Source: Glandiceps talaboti
Taxonomy: Eukaryota > Hemichordata > Enteropneusta > Spengelidae
NCBI RefSeq assembly: GCF_964340395.1
Contig: NC_135563.1
Span: 15,098,151-15,162,150 of the forward strand
Reading direction: 5' to 3'
Length of the DNA stretch: 64,000 nucleotides
Below are positions 13,401-23,600 of the stretch, piece after piece. The stretch's first letter is position 1. Every line of letters starts with the position of its first letter. The position numbers were made by a program, and so were the translations under genes. Below the pieces are notes generated by a model. That model saw nothing but the letters and a program-made list of their open reading frames with translations, was not told the DNA's origin and made no database searches.

Positions 13401-13482
13401 TCGTCTGTAAGGTATGCCATGACGGGGTGCCCGCCCGCACCGGAGGAGAGAGGAGGCGGGAACGACACAACATATCTTACAG
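13401..13482. mobile_element. 82-bp inverted-repeat element with 13-bp flanking direct repeats
   Basis: Ends gtctgtaaggtatg and catatcttacag are near inverted repeats. The element is flanked by perfect 13-bp direct repeats (tctggcccatacc at 13388-13400 and 13483-13495), as expected of a target-site duplication. Related copies lie at 7141-7275 and 19831-19927. Class is uncertain. A duplication of this length is more typical of retroposition than of most DNA transposons, yet the ends are inverted. Confidence 0.65.
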
Positions 13483-13603
13483 TCTGGCCCATACCCCTTA
13501 AAACATGGAAACAAATCTACACAAACAAACATTGAAGAATCATATAATTATTGCTGAAAGAGGTGAAACAGCACAGAACCAGTCCATCCATACTTCAACA
13601 CAT

Positions 13604-13623
13604 ACACACACACACACACACAC
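13604..13623. repeat. Short (CA)n tract; GU-rich on the minus strand
   Basis: About ten CA units. On the minus strand this is (UG)n, 48-67 nt beyond the AATAAA at 13671, and could serve as the GU-rich downstream element of a poly(A) site. Confidence 0.8.
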
Positions 13624-13670
13624 TGGACAACGGAAGTAAATACACAGACAATTAATTTACAAATTATATT

Positions 13671-13676
13671 TTTATT
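13671..13676 (-). terminator. Candidate distal poly(A) signal AATAAA
   Basis: AATAAA on the minus strand with a (UG)n tract starting about 48 nt downstream. This is the best-looking poly(A) site on the left of the gene. Confidence 0.45.
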
Positions 13677-14193
13677 TGCTTGTTACCTGTTCATCTGCAA
13701 AACCAGGTGTCCAATTGGATGAATACAAAGCTTTTTGAAGATTTATTCATTACTATGGCAACTGGTTTTGTCAGTTACATACAATAAACTAAGAATCCAA
13801 CAATCACTATCTAAAACAGTACATTTGTTCTCCTTATCTATGTAACTACTCCTATATTATCTACAACATTTTTTTTGTCCCTTCAAATGGATTCATAAGT
13901 TAGGCCTACTGATTTCTCTTCTAAGGCAGCTTTTTATGTACTGCAATTATTTTTTTTTTTGGAGTGTTTTTTTGTATATAATACAACTACAGCTAAAGCT
14001 ACAGAACCTATACCCTTTAAACACAAACACTCTCTCCCCTTGTATTAACTGTACTGTTATCTATTTTTTAAGCAGTTTGCTCTCTCAAAAAAGTTTTTTT
14101 TTTTAATATCTTTTTTAAAATTTCTCTGACTTTTCAGACAAATTATACGTACTAGCCTTCATCCCTGTGTTGACATAATCAGCAAAGTTGTGG

Positions 14194-14223
14194 GTCACGT
14201 GACGGTCATATGACGGTCACCTG
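14194..14223. promoter_or_regulatory. Palindromic E-box plus tandem TGACGGTCA motifs
   Basis: GTCACGTGAC (14194-14203) is a perfect palindrome matching the CLEAR/USF-type E-box. It overlaps the first of two tandem TGACGGTCA-like blocks that end at 14219. The match is motif-level only; its position in a putative 3' UTR makes function uncertain. Confidence 0.3.
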
Positions 14224-14739
14224 ATTCCATGTACAAAACATGACTAGGTCATTACCATGGATTTAAACATATTAGGTATATGTGTGTGTATCAAAAGATT
14301 TCCTATCCTTCTGTACAAATAAGAGATTATCAATATTCTCATGGGTTTTTTTTTACAAGATCTCAATAACATTCGACACTTTTTGTATGCAAGTACATAA
14401 ATAAACAGCAAAAAACAGAATTACACAATGCTAATTTTTGTTGACAGTCACAACTCGACAACAACTCTGTATGCAACTGGGTATTCAAAAAACTCTTGCA
14501 CACCTCTCTTAACATCAGGATACTGTTGCTAGGAAACAGCAGCAAAATTTCCATGGCAACACAACATCCAAATAAGAAATGATTATCTCCACAAAGCTGA
14601 CAAGACTACCCGATTTTCTGCTATCCTATTCTGACAACAGAACCCCACCAAAACATCAAAAATCCTGTGAACAGTCAAGTACTACCAAACTTTGAAATGT
14701 AAAGAGCTTCAAACTGTTCTTTTCGTATTAAAAAGTTTT

Positions 14740-14772
14740 CTAGTCGTTACCCTTTGCACTGTCTGATGGTTC
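14740..14772 (-). CDS. Candidate alternative or separate terminal coding exon
   Basis: A very good 3' splice site on the minus strand (U-rich tract ending TTTTTGCAG) is followed by GAA CCA TCA GAC AGT GCA AAG GGT AAC GAC TAG. This would encode Glu-Pro-Ser-Asp-Ser-Ala-Lys-Gly-Asn-Asp-stop. It pairs in phase with the donor at 15343. It could be an alternative C-terminus of TIA1, the last exon of a separate small gene, or a cryptic site in the UTR. I do not recognise the peptide. Confidence 0.28.
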   Translation of the reverse strand, partial: EPSDSAKGND

Positions 14773-15342
14773 CTGCAAAAATAAAAATTATGAAAACACA
14801 GCTGCCTTCCAATTTTTTTAGTCTATAAAATCGAATATCTAGGAAAAAATTGTTAAGCTACTATCATATTTGTATCAGTCTCTGTACATTGAACAACGAA
14901 GTCTATTGTTCAGAAAAAGTCTGATTAGGAGATTGGCAAGTATACACAAATAATCAACATTTTAGACAAAATAGAACTATGTTTTGTTTGTTTTTTCATA
15001 AAAGAGACATTTCGTTAAATGTTCATATTTGTCAGACAATGCAAAGGGTATGAGAATCAGCCTGGAGGAGTTTTTTTTTTTACATTGGTTAGAAATAACA
15101 TTAGTATCTTGTTGCCTGAGACTTTTTTTTTGAATAAAACCAAATTTGTCAGATATTTTATTACTGATTTAACCTTTTATACAATACATTCAACTTTGAC
15201 CTAGTACTTTATATTATCATAACAGCAAATTTGAAATTGGAGTTCTTGCTACAAAATTTTGGCAAAAAAAAAAAAAATAACCCAGAAAAAATAAAATGAT
15301 TTTAGTACATCTTAAGAATTTGATTGTTAAAAAAATACTCAC

Positions 15343-15364
15343 GTAAAGAATGATGGGAGTTCCA
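15343..15364 (-). CDS. Candidate small exon upstream of the 14740 exon
   Basis: A donor on the minus strand (CTTTAC|GTGAGT followed by a U-run) ends a stretch whose frame reads Gly-Thr-Pro-Ile-Ile-Leu-Tyr. With the acceptor CTGCAG at 15365-15370 the exon is 22 nt. The frame extends a further 12 codons upstream, so a longer exon is possible. The phase would accept the 2-nt overhang of TIA1 exon 17823-17986 and continue into 14740-14772. This is suggestive, not demonstrated. Confidence 0.22.
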
Positions 15365-16170
15365 CTGCAGCCTATGCAAACTATAAAAGTGCACTGAGCG
15401 TGTCATCTCGCAAAACCTGATCCCTTTCACCTTTGTTTCAACAACCCATGTTTTTTTTAATTTTGGGTCAAGTTGATTCTATTGTGTCTCAGGGATGCTA
15501 TAAAAAGACCGAGGTGACACATTACCATACAAAGAAATTCATGTTCACTTCTGTAAGGTTTTGAAATTTACAAAGGGCAGAAAATAGATATACAACAGAT
15601 AGGCAAGCTGAGGGGATATATAACCATCACAGTGACTGTTTTTTTTTTCACACACACATACCAATATTATGGAGTTACAAAACTCTCTCTGCTCAGGAAT
15701 ATTTAGCTTTTGTTATGTCTATACATTAGAAAAAAACCACACACTCAGATACCACTCTACAACTAGGTGTTTTTGTTCACATGGAAGGCTAGCCCAAAAA
15801 ATCACACTTCTGACATTCAACTAAACTACATAAATTTTCAAGGGTTCTTCTATGAAATCTACGTTCTTTACACAGTGCGGCCAGTATTGGCCATATTAAA
15901 ATTCTTTTTACACAAATGAATTTGTCTGTTTGTGGTAAACCCTCTGTTTGGCTTCGCTTCACTAATATCAGAAAATATTTATTTTTTTCCTGTTAATACT
16001 CCTTGTCAATTGTTAAAACAATATTCTGAGTAAGTTTTTCATCATGTGAATGTTTTCTTTTTTTTTTGTTATAAATCCTGTACAGTAGAACAACATCGCC
16101 AGGATGCTGTCCTTGACTTTGCTATAAAACAGTTGAGAATTGGACAGTCAAATCAAAGCTAGCCAATTAG

Positions 16171-16202
16171 CATATTCATCACATATAAGTCAGCCAATCA
16201 GA
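16171..16202. promoter_or_regulatory. Pair of CCAAT (NF-Y-like) motifs
   Basis: AGCCAATTAG and CAGCCAATCAG lie about 30 bp apart. The second matches the NF-Y consensus closely. They sit in the presumed TIA1 3' UTR, about 350 nt after the stop, in a less AT-rich patch. They may be chance or may mark a promoter for an unrecognised downstream minus-strand transcript. Confidence 0.3.
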
Positions 16203-16543
16203 GGACTTATCACAAAATGAAGGAAATTAATTCATTGGTATTCAGCAGCTCAGTCTTTCTGTTACACAGACCCTGACATGGCTTTTGTTGTCGTTCGCTT
16301 TTCTCGCTTTATTCCAACAATAGCCACAAGTACTTTGTAAAACTGAAACTCCAAGTTCAATCAGATGACATTGCCATGAACGACCACAAATTTTTCAAAA
16401 AACTGGTCACAAAAGTGTCCTCACCACTGTACGTGGCCTGATGACATGAATTTTTTTTCTCGTGTTACAAAATGAAATCATATGGATTTGTCATGCTGTT
16501 GTTGTCATGGCAATGTCATCCGAATTATCCATGGCAGAATTGT

Positions 16544-16757
16544 TTACTGTGCTTGGTATCCCTGTGGCTGCATGAAGTTGGGTTGTGTTGCTGGTGTTGG
16601 TAATAGGCCACCTGGGTTACTTGGCTGCATCACTTGGTTCATTGCAGGCTGTTGTTGGCTTGCTGCATAATTCTGTCCTGTGATGGCTGCTGTAGCTGCT
16701 GGCTGCCCAGCCTGGGCCCCATAGCCTTGCATGTTGTAACCAACCATCATATTAGGT
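16544..16757 (-). CDS. TIA1 last coding exon: Gln-rich tail and stop
   Basis: One base completes the Gly codon begun in the previous exon, then 70 codons and TAA (16544-16546). Acceptor TTACTTGACAG. The product runs [18 protein letters not shown]... to ...[11 protein letters not shown]. It is low-complexity, rich in Gln, Ala, Pro and Asn, with Met/Tyr spacing typical of a TIA-1 prion-like domain. Confidence 0.94.
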
Positions 16758-19700
16758 CTGTCAAGTAAAACATAAATTAGGATATTTAAATTAAGGAAAC
16801 AAAGTCTGACTTATCTTTGCTTTAAGTAAAATTAACAGTTTTAACCAAAGTTTGGCTCTCCTTGCTTCATTATAATAATCTTTATTTATACGTGATAGTT
16901 CTATAAGTATATAAACACTTGTCTCCCAAGAAGTCCAGTGAGGGCCATCCCACATGGGTTCAGTGTGTTAATGCAGGAGGAAACCGGAGTACCTGTGGAA
17001 AACCTGCATTGTTTGGTAGAGTCAAACTGAACGACACTCTTCTTACTTACAGTGTGATAAATTTAATCAAACCCTGAATGGGTTCAAACCCCAACTGCAG
17101 TTGTAAGAAGCAAGTGGTTTAACCACTCGGTCACTGACAACCCTATGGCTACCTTACCCTCCCCTTCAAATAAATGCAGTTTTAAAACAAAGTTTGGTTG
17201 TCCACACTTGCACTATGACAAGGACAAAATCTCGGCTGGTATTGTGACATGTTAATATATGCTATCAATGACTGTTGATTTAATTAGACTCAAAAAATGA
17301 ATGGTGTCCCTGGTAGCAAGTATTTGATTCATATAATGTTCACAATATATTGATTACAGAATGAGTATATCTGCACAACTATGGCACACAACTAATTTAA
17401 CTATGAAAACAAAGATGCCTCAGCAATTCATGATGTTAAAGAGAAAGATGACCATTTTTCATGTTCATCTCCAGATCGTGCTAATCTGGCAATGTCACTA
17501 CATTTTTCACTGAGCTGAGAGCAGTTTAAGTGAATGGCCAGAGACACAACTTACCCTTGGTAGACAACTCACCCTTGGTATGGCTGAGAGCAGTTTAAGT
17601 GAATAGCAAGAGACATAACTTACCCTTGGTATTGCTGAGAGCAGTTTAAGTGAATGGCCAGAGACATAACTTACCCTTGGTACGACTGAGAAAAGCTGTA
17701 AGTGGCTGAGAACAGTTTAAGTGCTAGTGAATAGCCAGAGACATAACTTACCCTTGGTACGGCTGAGAGCAGTTGTAAGTGGCTGAGAGCAGCTTAAGTG
17801 AATGGCCAGAGACATAACTTACCCTTGGTACGGCTGATAGTAGTTGTAACCTTGTTGAGGTACTGGGGCAGCTCCATGACAATATTGCTGTGGCTGGATC
17901 TGTTGTTGCTGGGTATATTGGTAGTATTGGTTCCAACCACCCTGCTGGTAATTGTAATACGGATTGTATGTATTTTGTTGTTGCTGCTTTGGCGAGATAG
18001 AAATGAAAAGAAACTGATCAGTCTACTGCCAGGATATGAGGCCTTATGAATACTGACTATCAAACTAACCCTGCTGACTATCAAACTAACCATGCTGACT
18101 ATCAAACTAACCATGCTGACTATCAAACTCACCCTGCTGACTGTTAAACTAACCATGCTGACTATCAACTAACCCTGCTGACTATCAAACTAACCCTGCT
18201 GACTGTTAAACTAACCATGCTGACTATCAACTAACCCTGCTGACTATCAAACTAACCATATCAAACTAACCCTGCTGACTATCAAACTAACCATATCAAA
18301 CTTACCCAGCTGACTATCAACTAACCATGCTGACTATCAAACTCACCCTGCTGACTATCAAACTAACCATATCAAACTAACCATGCTGACTATCAAACTC
18401 ACCCTGCTGACTGTTAAACTAACCATGCTGACTATCAACTAACCCTGCTGACTGTTAGACTAACCCTGCTGACTATCAAACTAACCATGCTGAATATCAA
18501 CTAACCCTGCTGACTATCAACTCACCCTGCTGACTGTTAGACTAACCCTGCTGACTATCAAACTAACCATGCTGACTATCAACTAACCCTGCTGACTATC
18601 AAACTAACCCTGCTGACTGTTAAACTAACCATGCTGACTATCAACTAACCCTGCTGACTATCAAACTAACCATATCAAACTAACCCTGCTGACTATCAAA
18701 CTAACCATATCAAACTTACCCAGCTGACTATCAACTAACCATGCTGACTATCAAACTCACCCTGCTGACTATCAAACTAACCATATCAAACTAACCATGC
18801 TGACTATCAAACTCACCCTGCTGACTGTTAAACTAACCATGCTGACTATCAACTAACCCTGCTGACTGTTAGACTAACCCTGCTGACTATCAAACTAACC
18901 ATGCTGAATATCAACTAACCCTGCTGACTATCAACTCACCCTGCTGACTGTTAGACTAACCCTGCTGACTATCAAACTAACCATGCTGACTATCAAACTA
19001 ACCATGCTGACTATCAAACTAACCATATTTAACTTACCATGCTGACTATCAACTAACTCTGCTGACTGTTAAACCAACCCCATTATCAAACTAACCCTGC
19101 TGACTATCAAACTAACCCTGCTGACTATCGAACTAACCATGCTGACTATCAAACTAACCCTGCTGACTGTTAGACTAACCCTGCTGACTATCAAACTAAC
19201 CCCGCTGACTATCAAACTAACCATGCTGACTATCATGCTAACCCTGCTGACTATCAAACTAACCCTACTATCAAACTAACCCTGCTGACTATCAACTAAC
19301 CATATCTAACTAACCCTGCTGACTATCAACTAACCATATCTAACTAACCCTGCTGACTATCAACTAACCATGCTGACTATCAACTAACCCTGCTGACTGT
19401 TAAACCAACCCCATTATCAAACTAACCATGCTGACTGTTAAACTAACCCTGCTGACTATCGAACTAACCATGCTGACTATCAAACTAACCATGCTGACTA
19501 TCAAACTAACCCTGCTGACTATCAAACTTACCCTGCTGACTGTTAAACTAACCCTGCTGACTATCATAACTAACTTTTGTGATTAAAGGCAGGTTCTAAC
19601 AAACAGACACTACTGACATGGCATAATTAGCCAAACAGCAGTCTGCCATGTGGATAGATAAAAGATTTGAAGGAAGAAAAGCAGCACAAAAATAAACATA

Positions 19701-20593
19701 AGATATGGGAAAGAATAGCTATGAATGACAATGAGATGGAGTAGCAGCTTTAATACAAGTACCATAAGATGCATGTTACAGGGGAATGCCAATGTAGGAA
19801 GTCAAAGCCAGTTTGTGATCAGTAGTCTTGTATGATACGATGTGTTGTGCCATGCCAATCAGCCAGCACCCAATGAGAAGACAGTGATTTAGGGCTGAAT
19901 GACACTACGTATCTTACAATCTATGTAATCAGAAAGTCTTGCAGAAAAATGTGAAATTATTTTATACGTAACAATGTGAAGACATAACTTTCATTGTTAC
20001 ATTTACATGTGTAGCCACAGTGACAAGGATGTTCATTATCACCTTGGAGTCACTTTTGGACTGATATTGGTTCTCCTGGAATATTTCTCATTGCACAAGC
20101 CAAGTTGAACAAAAAATATGGACTATAAACTTCTGTGTCACGACAATGTGTGTCAACATCACTGCTTTTGCTGTGTTCGAAATATGAGTCAAAACGTTCA
20201 AAATTGCCATTACTTTTTCCAATTTTTTCTTTGATATTACTGGTACTGGTATAAGTGTGTTAGTCTCCAATATTTTTCTTCATTCAACTGGTAAATACTC
20301 ATAACCTAAGGGTTGTCACTATTCCTCTAGAGATTCTTAGTGACAAAGGCCCCCCTTAGGTCACTCATATTTTCCTTGGCTGAATGAAGAAAAATGTTGA
20401 GGAATAGCATCTAATTGTCCTGGTATCAAAACTGATTGGTGTTTATTTCAGTGCTGTTAAACATCACCTTCTGTTTTACACAGATTTCAAATACGTACAG
20501 TTGGATTCACTGTAACACAAATATGATACAGGGAATATCCCAGCAAAACCAATATGTTTGTCCTTACCCTATAATGTGTGTGTGCGTGCGTGC

Positions 20594-20673
<80 letters not shown>

Positions 20674-23600
20674 CCTTGCACTCTTGTGCAAATCTATCAA
20701 GAGATTATACCTCATGCAAGCAAAGTTGAACAGGTTCAAACAAAAAATACAGAATCTATATCATGGTCATCCTGTATCAAGACAACCTGTATCTATGTCG
20801 TTGGTTCTGCAGTGCAGAATTATGAGCCAAAACTTTCAAATTAAAAATTATTTTGCAAACGTTTTTGTAAATCATTCTTGAGGAGGTATAATTATATTAT
20901 TCCCCCGAATATTTTTCTTCATTTAGCCAGAAAATGTGCATGATCTAAGGGTTTTTTCACTACTCATCTTGTGACTCGTGGTGACAAAGCCCCCTAGGTC
21001 TCTTTACAATACAAGAAAAATATTGGGGAATAAATATCTCATGGTTTTAACAACGTATTCTCTGCAAAGATGTATAATTTCTCTTTAGTCATTAAAAACA
21101 GAAGTGAAGTGAAGTGAGGTGATGTGGCAAAATTACTGTGTCTAGTGTTACTTGTTAAGAAATACTGTACAATAGACCTTTTGTTTCGTACACTGGCATT
21201 GCCCTGAATAAAGACATGGCCACAGAAAAATGACCGAAAGATTGAGAGTAAAGTGTTCTGAATAAGTTAACAGACAGACAGATGGATGGACAGGTAGACA
21301 GACAGACAGACAGACGGACGGACGGATGGATGGGTAGATGGATAGATGGATAGATGGACAGACAGACAAAAATGAGAACTCAGTGAAACAAATATATCTT
21401 CGCGTCAGTGCAGTAAGGTCATATCTGATATACAATTGTATAGCATATACGACCTTACGGCACTGACACAACGATATGTGTGTGAGATAGCCATGAAGAA
21501 CCTGGGATTGTTATTACCTGTGCCTGATAGAGTGGGTCTGATGACTCCTTGCCCCAAGAACACTTGACTGAGTGACCATTGATCTGAGCTCCATTTACGT
21601 GTAGGATAGCATGGGCGGCACTCTCATGGGTCGAAAAGCTGAAACATAAAAGAAAATAAATTTTCATCACTCTTGAAACAACATAATTTTGTTTTCTCAT
21701 CTCCAAAAATCACCGCCGCATGTTTGGATTAAATTTTTTATCAAATGAGTGAGTAGCGGTGTATCATATTAGTCCCATCCCAATGTTCAATGTTGACTCT
21801 CTTAAATATGGAATCAAAATTGGTTCTCCTCTTCCCACTTGCATTTAAATCGTTCTGAAGAGTTAGTTGAATAAATTTGATTGATTCACTGACAAAGCGC
21901 TGACAACTATGTACAAAATTAAGGTATGAACAATTCATTCCTGCAAATAGAGATATGTCATTCCAATATTTGTTTTAATGATGCAGTGCTTACGACACCG
22001 AGACAATATGAATAACTTTATTCTCAACTTCCGAGACTTTGTGACAATTGTCAGAAGTCATGCATGTGTCGTGACTTTAGAAAACACTGACAAAGCCATG
22101 GTAGATACCTGGCGAAAGCTTTGGTAAGCTACTTAAAAGTTTTGGTGCAATATGAAGTTAAATTCATGAACTGAACGTTTGCACAGATGAGCTTTAATCA
22201 TACTTTGCTACTGTTGACACATACCGTATGAAGGCATAACCCTTGTCCGGGAAAACTCTCACTTCTTGGATCTGTCCATACATGTTGAAAACTTCTCGCA
22301 TCTTTGCCTCTGTAATTCAGAGAAATCAAAATGATCATAATTTTGTCTAACAGCACCAACTTTAGCAGTCTAACTGTTAACATACAACAAGTAAGATTGA
22401 AAGTAACGCACTTTGTGTTACACTTGTTTATAGCATTCATATGAAGTATAAAAGTATACTGTTTCAATTGGTTTATTTACAAGCCTAGCATGTGGCCTTT
22501 CTAAAGTGGTCAATTAGCTAATGAAACAGTATACTTTTACACTTGATATGGATGCCATTGTCATACATGCAGAAAACTCTTTACTTCGGTGTTATGAGCT
22601 GTACTTGATATGGATGCTATAAATGATTGTGGTACATATAGAAAACGCTTTACTTTGGTGTTATCAGTTGTATAGTGATAACAGTACAACACTGGTGGCG
22701 CTTTTATTCACCAATCTACTGTGTAATATCTCATCACTGGGTGCAGATACAAAGTCTTTGTCATCCATTCTACAGCATTGCTACTAAGTGTCAACTCACC
22801 ATATCAATCTTGCATATTCTCAAATACTGAAAAGAGTTCACATTTGCTCTGCATTTATGACAGCAAATATGCTTTTTTTTCCACTTCAGTTCTGTCAAGT
22901 TTTGTGTGATATTAAACACTAACCTGTAAGACCTGCAGATACGCCTCCACAATATACAGTTGTGTTTGTGTAGTTTGCCTGCTGGAGGATCTCCTCATAC
23001 GAATACTGTTTCACAGCTATAAAGAACAGAATTTATGAGAATTAGTTCAACACACACAACATATAAATGTTCACACCTCAACCAACATCCATACTAAGAG
23101 TTCCTTGGCAGTCATGTGAAATAATACTGTGGCTTCCATGACAGTCTATCTCAGCTTGCTCTGTCACTTAAACAATCAAAATTCATTCATTTATTTACAA
23201 ATGAAAATTTATATCTGTACCTTCACGTAAAAACTACCATTTGATTGACCATATCTTTATAACTCCATTATCCTAGGAAAGGTGACTTCATCATCATCAT
23301 ATACTTACGTTCACATTGCCTTGGCGGTGGTGGTTTCCGCGTTGCCCAATTTGTGCGAATAGATCTGCCTGCAAGCCACTGTCCACTCATCCCTTTGATT
23401 GCATTCTCTGCTTCCTGGAAAACAAGAATTGACAGTCTCAGCATAATGTGTTCAATATCAGATGTCTTTGCCACAGGGCAGTTTCCTTGATAAATTCTAC
23501 CTACATTGTAATCACTGGGTTCTCCCAAAAAAATTACAGTTCCCCATACTATTAATTACAACAAATGTACCCCCCTCCCCCTCCCATATGCTGTAGTTGA

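Larger units (their letters stand above)
6201..13600. other. Intergenic region with dispersed repeat fragments
   Basis: No credible exon was found; the frames here are short and lack domain-like composition. Contents include a GTGAG pentanucleotide run (6695-6725), repeat pieces at 6976-7275 and 11690-13490, C/G homopolymer runs near 9045 and 9507-9520, and a 66-bp tandem repeat at 10742-11060. Confidence 0.6.
13650..16543 (-). other. Probable TIA1 3' UTR / 3' flank
   Basis: Follows the TIA1 stop codon on the minus strand. It is AT-rich with many homopolymer runs and no long frame. Candidate AATAAA signals (plus-strand TTTATT) lie at 16308-16313, 13742-13747 and 13671-13676; the last is followed by a UG tract. 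The stretch also holds two candidate alternative exons, an NF-Y-like CCAAT pair (about 16171-16202) and a palindromic E-box (14194-14203). True transcript ends need RNA data. Confidence 0.5.
17987..21517 (-). other. TIA1 intron dominated by a 21-bp array and repeats
   Basis: From right to left: the 64-bp hairpin (21404-21467), a tetranucleotide tract, a diverged tandem duplication around a (TG)n tract (about 20090-21030), an inverted-repeat element (19831-19927), about 250 nt of unremarkable sequence, then the 21-bp array (18048-19573) up to about 60 nt from the 3' splice site. A usable branch-point-like CTGAT lies near 18020. Confidence 0.85.
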
